Source: Mesorhizobium sp. M00.F.Ca.ET.216.01.1.1 (GTDB taxonomy: Bacteria > Pseudomonadota > Alphaproteobacteria > Rhizobiales > Rhizobiaceae). From it: a stretch of DNA of 64,000 nt. The stretch covers positions 1 to 64,000 of the forward strand of contig NZ_SADR02000020.1 of NCBI RefSeq assembly GCF_004010325.2. Direction: 5' to 3'. The notes below the pieces were generated by a model that worked only from the letters and a program-made list of their open reading frames with translations, was not told the DNA's origin and did no database searches. The position numbers and the translations under genes were made by a program. Below, one piece after another: positions 34,972-44,257 of this stretch (the first letter of the stretch is position 1; every line of letters starts with the position of its first letter).

Positions 34972-36222
34972 TTAGGTGTCGTTCCGTGGCAAGTCGGCTC
35001 CGCTTTTGGCGAGCCGCTCGACGAGGCGAGCCGCTTCCTCTGCAATAGCTGGTATGGTGCCCGATTTCCGCGTCGATCCGAAATCGAGGCCGGCGAAAAA
35101 GAGGCCCGGAATAGCGCCGACGCCGTCTGCATGGACGGGCTGACCGGCTGCATCGAGGGAGCCCGGGAGTCGGACCCATGAGAAGTCGCCGGTAAAGCCC
35201 GTGCACCAGACCACTGATCTGATGCCGCTCGCCGTCCAGTCGATCGAGCGGATCGGAGGATCGGGCAAGCGCGGTTCAACCGTCTCGGCTGGATCATCCT
35301 CGGCCGGCGGCGCATCGAGGCCGGCGCGCTCGACGTACTCGTCGATCACCCGCTTGGCATTCGCGGAGACCTCGTCGGCAAACCGCATATGGTCGTCGAG
35401 CTCGTCGCCGAAGACCAGGCTGCCATTCTGGATGCCCCTGAAACGGCCGAGCAGTACCACCCCTTGCGCGCTCAGCGATTGCAGGCTGATCGTATGGGTC
35501 GCGCCGACCAGCGCGCGGGCCTGCACCTTGCCGGAGGGGAGGACGAGTTCCTTGCGCGGAACGTCGAGAAAACCGGACAGTGTCAGCCAACTAAGTATGT
35601 TGCCCCCGCGGTAGCGCCGCACCCAGCGGCCGTTGCGGCTGGTCGCCAAAAAGACCACGCGTCCGGCCAGTGCCAGATCCTCGGCGATCTGGCCGCCCGA
35701 CTGGCCGCTGCCGACCACCAGCACCGCGCCATTCTCGAGCTCGGCCGCGTTGCGATAAGCCGAAGAATCGATTTGGCGAACTGCGGCAGGCAGGTCTGCC
35801 GACCCTGGTGGCCGGACCTGGCGGTTTTGGTCGCCGGTGGCGATCACCACATTGCGCGCCAGAAGCGCGCCGCGAGCCGTGGTGACGCGAAAGATTCCAT
35901 TGTCTCTCGTCAGCTCCTGCACCGGACTTTGGGTGCTTACCGGCAAGCAGTGCCGCTCTGCGTAGCCTTCGAGGTAGGTGACAAACTCATGGTGGGTTAT
36001 CGCGCCCCAAGGCTCGGGTCCCTCGTAGGAATCTCCGGGCAAGATGGAGCGGATGGTCGGCGAGTTCAGTCGAAACGAGTCCCAGCGCTGCGTTCGCCAC
36101 GTCTCGCCGATCCGGCTGCGATCGAGCACCTGGTGATCGCGGCGCTGCCGTTTCAAGAAATAGCTGACGCCGAGCCCCGCCGAGCCGGCGCCAATAACGA
36201 GGGCGTCAAGAACTTCGCTCAT
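34972..36222 (-). CDS. Flavin-containing monooxygenase-like FAD/NAD(P) oxidoreductase
   Basis: The 416-residue protein has the FAD-binding loop VIGAGSAGLGVSYFLK at the N-terminus, a second nucleotide-binding loop VVGSGQSGGQIAEDLA (about residue 170) and a region between them resembling the FMO/CzcO family. Substrates of this group include amines, sulfides and ketones. It is monocistronic and borders the accessory block that continues to 41336. Confidence 0.88.
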   Translation of the reverse strand: MSEVLDALVIGAGSAGLGVSYFLKRQRRDHQVLDRSRIGETWRTQRWDSFRLNSPTIRSILPGDSYEGPEPWGAITHHEFVTYLEGYAERHCLPVSTQSPVQELTRDNGIFRVTTARGALLARNVVIATGDQNRQVRPPGSADLPAAVRQIDSSAYRNAAELENGAVLVVGSGQSGGQIAEDLALAGRVVFLATSRNGRWVRRYRGGNILSWLTLSGFLDVPRKELVLPSGKVQARALVGATHTISLQSLSAQGVVLLGRFRGIQNGSLVFGDELDDHMRFADEVSANAKRVIDEYVERAGLDAPPAEDDPAETVEPRLPDPPIRSIDWTASGIRSVVWCTGFTGDFSWVRLPGSLDAAGQPVHADGVGAIPGLFFAGLDFGSTRKSGTIPAIAEEAARLVERLAKSGADLPRNDT

Positions 36223-36451
36223 GCGTTTCCCCCTGCCAAACTACACGTCTACAAGATCGTATGGCTCGGCTTGAGGCAAGAATAGAGTTCCGTGTGGGAG
36301 GTCCGGCATGGGGGCAGGTGCTGGCTGGTTCTTGCTGCGCTGACCTTCGGTTCGGACAAGATCATGGTCAAAAGGAATAGAACCCTGGGTTCAAAACTCA
36401 ATCAGCTGCCGCAAATGGCCGAGATCGGTGGATGTTGCCTATCGTTTCGTC

Positions 36452-36492
36452 GATGGAAACGAGCAAGTTGCGACATGAGCCGACTTTTCCGG
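36452..36492. repeat. Direct repeat, copy 1, beside the RTX gene
   Basis: GATGGAAACGAGCAAGT (36452-36468) is identical to 38403-38419, and the following 25 bases are similar. The two copies bracket the RTX gene. Confidence 0.6.
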
Positions 36493-36523
36493 CGCTTCTC
36501 CAGAGCCGCCGTTCCATGCGAGC

Positions 36524-38029
36524 CTAGAACACGAGGAAGTCGTCCACCGTGAGGAATGTGCTCGGGTCCACGGCGGCAAACTTGACAGCCGCCGCTCCTC
36601 CTGCCCCGTCCACGTCGAACAGCAGATCGCCGGTCTCCTTGTCGTAAATGATGTGGTCGCTGTCATCGATAGCGTGCTTGGCGACCACGAAAACCGCAGC
36701 GAAAAGCGAGCCGGCCGACAGCCCGACGAATGCGGCGCTGTCCAGCCAGAACACATCGTCGAGCGCATTGAAGTCTTCTATTCTGTCGTAGTTCGCGGGC
36801 CCAAGTGCGTCGAACACGAAGACATCCCTGCCAGCGTCACCGGCCAGCCGGTCGCGGCCGGCGCCGCCATTGAGGATGTCGTCGCCAGCACCACCCCGCA
36901 TGTCGTCGGAGCCGGCGCCGCCGTCGAGGACGTCGTCGCCAGTGTCACCGCGGATGCCGTCTGTGCCCGCGCCCCCGCTGATCTCGTCATCGCCGGCGCC
37001 GCCCTTCAGCCAATCGGTGCCCGCGCCTCCAATGATGTCGTCGGCGCCCGCGCCGCCGAACAGCTGGTCGTGGCCGGCACCGCCGTCGAGCGTGTCGTTG
37101 AACGGGGTGCCGCTGATGCGGTCGCCGCCGCCCAACGCGGCGATGAGCACGGCATGATCATAGCTTCCATAGCTCACGATGTTTTTGGCGTCGGTCTGGG
37201 TGATCGATTCGGCCGGCGGAGTGACGGTGATCGTAATCGTCGCCACATTGCTGTTGCCCTGGCCGTCCGTAGCGTAGACCGTAAAGCTATCGGTGCCGAT
37301 GAAGCCGGCCTCTGGCGTGTAGTCGAACAGGTTTCCGCTCAGAAAATCCGCATGATAGTGCAGGGTGGCGCCGTAGTGACCCTGGTGAAACGGGTAGTAG
37401 TTACCATCGAACCTCGTCTCCTGCTCTAGGGTGCCACTGTCCGGCCCGTCTACGACGATAAAGTTCAAGAGATCATAGTCGGCATCTGCCGCGCCGAACT
37501 GGACGTCGTCGAGAGATTGCGCCTGCGAAACCGACAAGGCCAGGTCGGCAACGGTGGGCGCGTGATTGACGAAGGTGTCGGGCTGAAGCACGCCTCCTTC
37601 CAAGATGATCTGATGCTGACCGTATTGGGTGTTTTCGCCGCCGAAATATTCGTTCGCCCCGATCCATGTCACCGTGATGTCGTCGGGGCTGTCGGCTCTG
37701 ATCGAGACGATCTGGGCCGACAGGAAGGCCGCCTGGTCGGACACGGTGCGGAGAAAATTGCCTTCGTTGTCGAAGACCTGCGTTTCCACTGTCGTCCAGG
37801 TCTCGGTCCTGCCCTCGTGGGTGAAGCTGGTGATGGTGAAGAAGCCGTCGAAAACATCGACTGAAGCTAGTTCGATCCCACCGAGAGGGAAATCCGGCTT
37901 TGCCCCTATCGGTCCGATTACGTCGCCGTCTGTTTCCGTAATGCTGAAGAGGACCGCGTCAGGGCTCGGATTGGGATTCTCGGGTTCGTTCCATACAATG
38001 AGTTCACTGCCATTGCTTAAGGTAGGCAT
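36524..38029 (-). CDS. RTX-type secreted calcium-binding protein with cadherin-like domain
   Basis: The 501-residue protein has no signal peptide. It contains a unique N-terminal part (about 1-150), a cadherin/Ig-like domain (about 152-285; YTPEAGFIGTDSFTVYATDG) and about ten glycine-rich nonapeptides of the GGAGDDxLxG type (about 300-405) that bind calcium. A C-terminal hydrophobic part ends in DDFLVF, typical of type I secretion signals. It should be exported by a type I system, which is not encoded here. The role could be surface adhesion; no enzymatic domain is visible. Confidence 0.88.
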   Translation of the reverse strand: MPTLSNGSELIVWNEPENPNPSPDAVLFSITETDGDVIGPIGAKPDFPLGGIELASVDVFDGFFTITSFTHEGRTETWTTVETQVFDNEGNFLRTVSDQAAFLSAQIVSIRADSPDDITVTWIGANEYFGGENTQYGQHQIILEGGVLQPDTFVNHAPTVADLALSVSQAQSLDDVQFGAADADYDLLNFIVVDGPDSGTLEQETRFDGNYYPFHQGHYGATLHYHADFLSGNLFDYTPEAGFIGTDSFTVYATDGQGNSNVATITITVTPPAESITQTDAKNIVSYGSYDHAVLIAALGGGDRISGTPFNDTLDGGAGHDQLFGGAGADDIIGGAGTDWLKGGAGDDEISGGAGTDGIRGDTGDDVLDGGAGSDDMRGGAGDDILNGGAGRDRLAGDAGRDVFVFDALGPANYDRIEDFNALDDVFWLDSAAFVGLSAGSLFAAVFVVAKHAIDDSDHIIYDKETGDLLFDVDGAGGAAAVKFAAVDPSTFLTVDDFLVF

Positions 38030-38646
38030 CCTGTCTCTTCCTTGCCTTTGCGCCTGGACGTGCTGCGGATGCCCCCGATTCCAAGGATAACATTTTACGC
38101 GAGACGGATCGGTGACAAACCCAACCGTACTTCGCCTTCTTCGAATGTGGTTAATTCTGACTCTCGGGCGGGGAGAGGCAGTCCAATGGAGCTCAATGTC
38201 CTTTCAAGGGGAGCGAAGGCTGGTCGATCGCGCCTCGATATCCTCTCGCGAGCTTTGGCGAAAAACCCCGCTGTGAAGCATCGGCACCGCTTGATGCTGC
38301 AAGGCAATTCATGCGGGGTAGGGAGCTGTTTTGGGCCATCTTACGGAAACACGTCGTGCCGCATGACGTGCAAATATCGCGAATGCGATCAGACCAGCTA
38401 TTGATGGAAACGAGCAAGTCGCGCCATTTCCTGACATTTCCGCTGGACGGATCGAAGGTCGCGATCAGCACTCAACCCGGACGTTCCTCTGATCGGGCAA
38501 GAAGGTGCCAAATTGAAGGTCAGGCGCTGACGACGGGATAAATCAGCGGGTCTGGCCATCTCGGTCAGCACCCTTTTGGCGAGACCGTCGGACGGCCAAC
38601 TTTGTCGGGCCTGAAAGAAACCGGATGGGGGAGCGCGTCCAGAGGT
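38030..38646. other. 600-base gap without a confident gene
   Basis: Several short frames exist but none has a good start, ribosome site or recognisable family. The region holds the second copy of the direct repeat at 38403 and may contain decayed coding sequence on the minus strand. Confidence 0.5.
38403..38444. repeat. Direct repeat, copy 2, beyond the RTX gene
   Basis: Same orientation as the copy at 36452, with a 17-base perfect core and weaker similarity after it (GACNTTTCCG shared). Confidence 0.6.
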
Positions 38647-39686
38647 TCAAGCAGTTCGAGAATTTGCTCTCGCATCGACGGCGAGCAGGACCTTGATCGC
38701 GCGCCGCTCGTCCATGGCGCGGTAGCCTTCAGCGACGTCCGCCAGCGGCAGCTGGAGATCGAAAACCTTGCCGGGCTTGATCTTGCCCTTCAGCACGCGG
38801 TCCATCAGGTCGGGCAGGAAGCGGCGGACGGGCGCCGGCCCGCCGAGCATGCGCTTCTGGCCGAAGAAAAGCCGCTGGCCCTCGAACGTCACGCCGTGCG
38901 GCACGCCGACATAGCCGATCGTGCCGCCGGGGCGCGAGCAGGCCAACGCCTGATCGAAGGATTCCGCCGTGCCGACGCACTCCAGCACCGAGTCCGCACC
39001 GACGCCGCTGGTGAAATCCTTGATGCGCGCCACGCCTTCTTCGCCGCGCTCCGCCACGATGTCGGTTGCGCCGAAGTCGCGGGCGAGTTGCTGGCGGCTC
39101 TCGTGGCGGCTCATGGCGATGATGCCGCGCCCATTTCCTTGGCCGCAAGAACGCCCATCAGGCCGACGGCGCCGTCACCGACCACGACGACCGTCGATCC
39201 TTCCCGCACCTCGGCCGCGTCGGCCGCATACCAGCCGGTGCCGAGCACGTCCGAGACGGCGAGCAGATCAGGCACGAGTTCGGCGGGCGGAACCTCGGAC
39301 GTGGCCACCAGCGTTCCGTCCGCCAGAGGCACGCGGGCATACGGGGCCTGAGCGCCCGACATGAACTCGCGCTGCATGCAGGATGACTGGAAGCCGAAGC
39401 GGCAGTGCGGGCAGGTGTTGTCGGAGATGCAGAAGGAGCCGACGACGAACTGGCCGGGGCGGATCGTGCGCATCTCGCTGCCGACCTCGACGACGATGCC
39501 GCAATATTCGTGGCCCATATGCATCGGGCCGTCCACCGGCTGGAGCCCGCGATAGGGCCACAGATCGGACCCGCAGATGCAGCTGGCTGCCAGCTTGATG
39601 ATGGCATCGGTCGGGTGAATGATTTTGGGATCGGCGACTTCCTCGCAGCGGATGTCGCCTGGCTTGTGAAGAACGGTTGCAAGCAT
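38647..39686 (-). pseudogene. Frameshifted zinc-dependent alcohol dehydrogenase
   Basis: Two adjacent frames make one medium-chain dehydrogenase of about 346 residues. The N-terminal half (from ATG 39686, ribosome site AAGGAG) has MLATVLHKPGDIRCEEVADP, zinc ligands in CGSDLWPYRG and GHEYCGIVVEVG, the structural-zinc cysteines, and GDGAVGLMG for NAD(P). It ends prematurely at 39111. The C-terminal half continues as IAMSRHESRQQLARDFGATD in the next frame. A likely four-base loss near 39126 shifts the frame. Either the gene is broken or the read is wrong; the rest of both halves is well preserved. Confidence 0.8.
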
Positions 39687-39702
39687 GAGAGAATGCTCCT
39701 TT

Positions 39703-40287
39703 CTATTGTGAGGCCATTCCCATCGCAACCGGGCGACGGCCAAGGCGCGACAGCACGTTGTCGGACACCTTCCTGTTGCGCGGAGGAAGCGGCGGCAGGC
39801 TGATCCACTGCCATACGAGGGCCAGCAGGCCGAGTGGGACAACGAGGAAGAAGGCGCCCCGCCAGCCCACATAGACGCCCAGGAAGCTTCCCAGCGGCGC
39901 GGCGATCGTGGCCGCGATGGCGTTGCCCGCGTTCATCATGGCAAGCCCCTGGGGGACGAGGTCTTCGGACACGAGGCGCATGACGATCAGGGCGGAGACG
40001 ATGAGGAGCACCGTGAATCCGGTCACGACGATGCGTCGGTCGATCCGGCGTGTGAGGCTGGCGACCAGGAGGCTGGTCAGCACCGCGAATGCGCCCGACG
40101 TAGATATGGCCTGCCCCGTCTGGCCTTTGGTGATGCCGAGATCAGCCGCGATCGGGGACAGGAGGCTGACGGGCATGAATTCGGATGCGATCAGGACGGC
40201 GACGCACAGCGCCATCGAAAGCACCGCGCCCCATGCGCTGCGGGCATCGATAAGCCGTGTGTCGTAGGTGGTTTCCAGGCCAGGCAT
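39703..40287 (-). pseudogene. Truncated, internally deleted MFS transporter
   Basis: The 194-residue frame begins like a DHA1-type sugar/drug efflux MFS protein (LCVAVLIASEFMPVSLLSPIA, RRIDRRIVVTGFTVLLIVSA). It then jumps in frame from ALIV to MRLVSEDLVPQGLAMMNAGN, losing roughly one transmembrane hairpin. It stops after GMASQ, about half-way through the usual 390-400 residues. The stop lies just before the ribosome site of the dehydrogenase. It cannot form a complete 12-segment transporter. It diverges from an intact LysR gene. Confidence 0.75.
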
Positions 40288-40442
40288 CCTTGCAGGGCGG
40301 CGGTTGGCCCGGTGGCCGGGTCACGATCGGAGGCTGTTGCCGCCATGCTCGGCAACTTATCTCTGTCACGCTTTTCTGACTAGCCGGGCTAATCTGCATG
40401 AACCTATCGATCTGTGATATGAATAGCGCTCAGAGGTGATCC

Positions 40443-41336
40443 ATGCAGCGCGACGACATGAAGGATTTGCTCTGGTTCCTGGCCGTCGCCAGAGAGCGCA
40501 GCTTCACCAGGGCGGCTGCCAAGCTCGGAACGTCGCAGTCGAGCATGAGCCACACCATCATGCAGCTGGAGGCTCGTCTCGGGGTGCGGCTCCTCACGCG
40601 CACGACGCGAAGCGTCGCGCCCACCGAGGCCGGCGAGCGACTGTTCCAGTCGCTTGCCCCCCGCATTGAAGAGATCGAAGCCGACCTCGCAAGCCTGGTC
40701 GCGTTTCGTGACAAGCCTTCGGGAACGGTGCGCATCACGCTGTCGGATCATGCGCTGCAGACAACCGTCTGGCCGAAGCTCCGACCCGTCCTGCTCGACT
40801 ATCCCGACCTCCGCGTCGAGCTCCACAGCGACAACAGCATGCGAAACATCGTGGAGGAGCGGTTCGATGCAGGCGTGCGGCTCGGCGAGAGCATCGACAG
40901 GGACATGATCGCCGTCCGTATCGGCCCGGACTGGCGACTCGTGGCCGTCGCGTCACCGGAATACTTCTCGCGCCACCCTGTCCCGACAACGCCGCAGGAT
41001 CTCGTTCGGCACTCTTGCATCAATATGCGCCAGACCACGGTGGGCGGACTCTATGCCTGGGAGTTCGCGAAGGACGGCCGCGACCTGCGGGTCCGAGTGA
41101 ACGGCCAGCTCACCTTCAACACGTCCATTGCCATGATCGACGCAGCGATCAGCGGCTACGGGATCGCCTACGTGCCGGAGGATCTCGTCAGCCACCATCT
41201 CTCGGAGGGCCGGCTGGCGCTCGTGCTTGACGACTGGAGCCCGCCCTTTGCAGGCTATCACCTATACTATCCGAGCAGGCGGCAGGTCTCTCGGGCGATG
41301 TCGGTGATCGTTGATGCGCTCCGCCATCGGAATTAA
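40443..41336 (+). CDS. LysR-family transcriptional regulator
   Basis: The 297-residue protein has the LysR winged helix (FLAVARERSFTRAAAKLGTS, LEARLGVRLLTRTTR, about 10-65) and an effector-binding domain (about 90-295). It diverges from the damaged MFS-dehydrogenase pair, which it presumably regulated. Both target genes are broken, so it may now be an orphan or act elsewhere. The ligand is unknown. Confidence 0.92.
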   Translation: MQRDDMKDLLWFLAVARERSFTRAAAKLGTSQSSMSHTIMQLEARLGVRLLTRTTRSVAPTEAGERLFQSLAPRIEEIEADLASLVAFRDKPSGTVRITLSDHALQTTVWPKLRPVLLDYPDLRVELHSDNSMRNIVEERFDAGVRLGESIDRDMIAVRIGPDWRLVAVASPEYFSRHPVPTTPQDLVRHSCINMRQTTVGGLYAWEFAKDGRDLRVRVNGQLTFNTSIAMIDAAISGYGIAYVPEDLVSHHLSEGRLALVLDDWSPPFAGYHLYYPSRRQVSRAMSVIVDALRHRN

Positions 41337-41455
41337 GAAGTTGCAATCTCGCTAGCCAATAACGGCACCGCATAAATGGCTGCTTGGGGGTCAACCGGCC
41401 GTTCAGAGTGATTGGGTTTGACCCCAGGGCGACCGTTCCGAATGGCTGCGCCAGA

Positions 41456-42262
41456 TCAGCCCCAGATGAGCAGCGCCGTCAGCCCGACGACGCCGACGCC
41501 CAGCCGCCACCAGCCGAACAGCGAATAGCCGTGGCGCGAGACGTAATCGAGCAGGACGCGGACGACGATCAGTGCCGCGACGAAGGCGGCGAGGAAGCCG
41601 ACGGCGATGACCGGCAGATCGGCGCTGGTCAGCACATTGCGGTTCTTGAAGAGGTCGAAGGCGAAGGCGCCGACCATCGTCGGTATGGCAAGGAAGAAGG
41701 AGAATTCCGCGGCCGCGCGCTTGTCGACGCCGAGAAGCAACGCGCCGACGATCGTCGAACCGGAACGCGATGTGCCGGGGATCAACGATAGGCACTGGAA
41801 CAGTCCGATCTGCAGATAGAGCCTGGTCGGGAAGCGCTCGACGTCGTGGTAGAACGGCTTCAGCTTCATGCGGTCCAGCAGCAGCAGGATGACGCCGCCT
41901 ATGATCAACATGATGCATATCAGCCTTGGCGACTCGAACAGTATCGTCTTGATGAAATCATGTGCCAGCGCGCCGATGACGGCCGCGGGCAGGAAGGCGA
42001 TGAGGATGCCGTGGACGAAATGCCGCGTCAGCCGGTCATGCGGCAGGTCGATCAGCATTTTCCACAAGCGGCGGAAATAGACGCTGAGGATGGCCAGGAT
42101 GGCGCCGAGTTGGATCAGGATCTCGAAGGCCTTGCCGGTCGAATGGAAGCCAAGGAAATGGCCGGCGAGCAGGATGTGACCGGTCGAGGACACGGGAATG
42201 AACTCGGTCAAGCCCTCCAGCAGGCCGAGCAGCAGTGCTTCGACGATGGTCTGGCTTTCCAT
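41456..42262 (-). CDS. uppP: Undecaprenyl-diphosphate phosphatase
   Basis: The 268-residue membrane protein has the two UppP/BacA signatures EGLTEFIPVSSTGH (about 17-30) and PGTSRSGSTIVGALLLG. It recycles undecaprenyl pyrophosphate for cell-wall synthesis and gives bacitracin tolerance. I chose the ATG at 42262 (site GAGG), since the longer frame adds an unrelated N-terminus. It lies opposite the GST gene. Confidence 0.95.
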   Translation of the reverse strand: MESQTIVEALLLGLLEGLTEFIPVSSTGHILLAGHFLGFHSTGKAFEILIQLGAILAILSVYFRRLWKMLIDLPHDRLTRHFVHGILIAFLPAAVIGALAHDFIKTILFESPRLICIMLIIGGVILLLLDRMKLKPFYHDVERFPTRLYLQIGLFQCLSLIPGTSRSGSTIVGALLLGVDKRAAAEFSFFLAIPTMVGAFAFDLFKNRNVLTSADLPVIAVGFLAAFVAALIVVRVLLDYVSRHGYSLFGWWRLGVGVVGLTALLIWG

Positions 42263-42423
42263 GGCAACCTCGGCGTTGGAGGGAAGGCTTGAGAAAACGG
42301 CTTGCTTGTCATGGCGCGGAACTCCCCCTATAGGTCGCAGCATCCTGACAGCCCGCTTTCCGGGCGGCCAAGACTTACCGGCGCAGGCGACGATTCGCCA
42401 GTGCGCCTTATTATCGCGGGACC

Positions 42424-43116
42424 ATGCTGACGCTTTTCCACCACCCGATGTTCGCCACCTGCCGCTTCGTCCGCCTCGCTTTCGGCGAATATGGCGAGGA
42501 GTTGGCCCTGATCGAAGAAAAGCCGTGGACGCGGCGCAAGGAGTTCCTGGCGCTGAACCCGGCCGGCACGCTGCCGATCCTGCTTGCCGAAGGCGACGTG
42601 CCGATCGTCGGTGCCATGGTCATTGCCGAATATCTCGACGAGACACGCGGCGTGCTGAAGCGCGACAAGCGGCTGTTCGCCGAGGATCCGATGGAGCGCG
42701 CCGAAATCCGGAGGCTGACCGACTGGTATCTGAGCAAGGCCGAAAGCGAGGTCACCCGGCATCTGGTGCGCGAGCGCGTATTGAAGCCGGTGATGCCTGA
42801 AACGGCTGGCGGCGGCTCGCCCGATTCGGCGGCGATCCGCGCGGCGCGCGCCAATATCCGCCAGCATATGAAATACACCAACTGGCTGGCCGGCACCCGC
42901 CACTGGCTGGCCGGCAACAAGGTCACCTATGCCGACCTCGCGGCAGCGGCGGCACTGTCGGTGCTCGACTATCTCGGCGAGGTCGACTGGCGCGAACACG
43001 CTGCTGCGCGCGAATGGTATACTCGGGTGAAATCACGGCCATCATTCCGGCCGCTGCTGTCCGACCGGGTGCGCGGCCTGTCACCGGTGTCGCATTATGC
43101 GGATCTCGACTTCTAA
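42424..43116 (+). CDS. Glutathione S-transferase-family protein
   Basis: The 230-residue protein has a thioredoxin-like N-terminal domain (LTLFHHPMFATCRFVRLAFG, then NPAGTLPILLAEGDVPIVGAMVIAEYLDE with the cis-Pro and the Glu/Ser-type glutathione loop) and a helical C-terminal domain. A substrate cannot be assigned. Its 3' end overlaps the start of queG by 20 bases, so it is co-transcribed with the queuosine gene. Confidence 0.9.
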   Translation: MLTLFHHPMFATCRFVRLAFGEYGEELALIEEKPWTRRKEFLALNPAGTLPILLAEGDVPIVGAMVIAEYLDETRGVLKRDKRLFAEDPMERAEIRRLTDWYLSKAESEVTRHLVRERVLKPVMPETAGGGSPDSAAIRAARANIRQHMKYTNWLAGTRHWLAGNKVTYADLAAAAALSVLDYLGEVDWREHAAAREWYTRVKSRPSFRPLLSDRVRGLSPVSHYADLDF

Positions 43117-44257
43117 GACGAAAAGCTTGCGCGCGATGATCGATCGCGAGGCGCGGCGCGCCGGTTTCGATGCCGTCGCCGTCACCACCCCCGACACGAT
43201 CCCGCAGGCGCCGGCCCGGCTCGCCGAATTCGTCGCCGATGGCTTTCACGGCTCGATGGGGTGGATCGCCGAGACGCTCGAACGCCGGGGCGACCCGACC
43301 GCACTTTGGCCCGAGGTTCGCTCCATCATCGTGCTGGCCATGAATTACGGCCCCGATCGCGATCCGCGCGATATTCTGTCGCGGCGCGATCGTGGCGCGA
43401 TCTCCGTCTATGCGCAGAACCGCGACTACCACGAGGTAATGAAAGGCCGGCTGAAGGAGATCGCCGGCAAGATCGTGGCACACGCTGGCGGCGACGTAAA
43501 AGTGTTCGTCGACACCGCGCCGGTGATGGAAAAGCCGCTAGCCGAAGCGGCCGGACTCGGCTGGCAAGGCAAGCACACCAATCTGGTCAGCCGCGAACAT
43601 GGCTCCTGGCTGTTCCTCGGCACAATTTTCACGACGGCCGAACTTGTGCCTGACGCCGCGGAGGAAGACCATTGCGGCTCCTGCCGCGCCTGCCTCGACG
43701 CCTGCCCGACCAATGCCTTTCCGGCACCTTACCGGCTCGATGCACGGCGTTGCATCTCCTACCTCACCATCGAGAACAAGGGGCCGATCCCGCATGAGTT
43801 CCGTGAGGCGATCGGCAACCGCATCTATGGCTGCGACGACTGCCTTGCCGCCTGCCCATGGAACAAGTTCGCCCGAGCGGCCTCCGAGGCAAAGCTTGTC
43901 GCGCGTGACGATTTGCGCGAACCGCTGCTCGCCGACCTCCTGCGCCTCGACGACGCTGCCTTCCGGTCCTTCTTTTCCGGTTCGCCGGTCAAGCGCATCG
44001 GCCGCGACCGCTTTGTCCGCAATGTGCTGATCGCCGCCGGCAATTCCGGCGATCCTTCGCTTGCCGGCACCCTGCGCGGGCTGCTCGGCGATGCTTCGCC
44101 ACTTGTGCGTGGGGCGGCGGTGTGGGCGCTGTCACGGCTGGTGCCGCGTACCGAATTTGCCAGGCGCGCCGCCGCTGCGTTGAAAACGGAAAGCGACGGG
44201 ACTGTGCGAGACGAGTGGCTTCTGGCGCAGTCAAATCAGATCGAGGCGCATGCATGA
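43097..44257 (+). CDS. queG: Epoxyqueuosine reductase
   Basis: The 386-residue protein has the catalytic Asp region FVDTAPVMEKPLAEAAGLGW and two 4Fe-4S motifs, CGSCRACLDACP (Cys193, 196, 199, 203) and CDDCLAACP (Cys246, 249, 253). It also has a C-terminal HEAT-like repeat. It performs the last step of queuosine formation in tRNA with cobalamin. ATG 43097 overlaps the GST gene; ATG 43136 is a possible alternative. It overlaps the next gene by four bases. Confidence 0.95.
   Translation: MRISTSKTKSLRAMIDREARRAGFDAVAVTTPDTIPQAPARLAEFVADGFHGSMGWIAETLERRGDPTALWPEVRSIIVLAMNYGPDRDPRDILSRRDRGAISVYAQNRDYHEVMKGRLKEIAGKIVAHAGGDVKVFVDTAPVMEKPLAEAAGLGWQGKHTNLVSREHGSWLFLGTIFTTAELVPDAAEEDHCGSCRACLDACPTNAFPAPYRLDARRCISYLTIENKGPIPHEFREAIGNRIYGCDDCLAACPWNKFARAASEAKLVARDDLREPLLADLLRLDDAAFRSFFSGSPVKRIGRDRFVRNVLIAAGNSGDPSLAGTLRGLLGDASPLVRGAAVWALSRLVPRTEFARRAAAALKTESDGTVRDEWLLAQSNQIEAHA

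Noticed and set aside
38095..38471. Overlapping 70- and 92-codon minus-strand frames upstream of the RTX gene
   Set aside because: They lack ribosome sites and recognisable domains, and one covers the direct repeat; treated as non-coding or decayed sequence.
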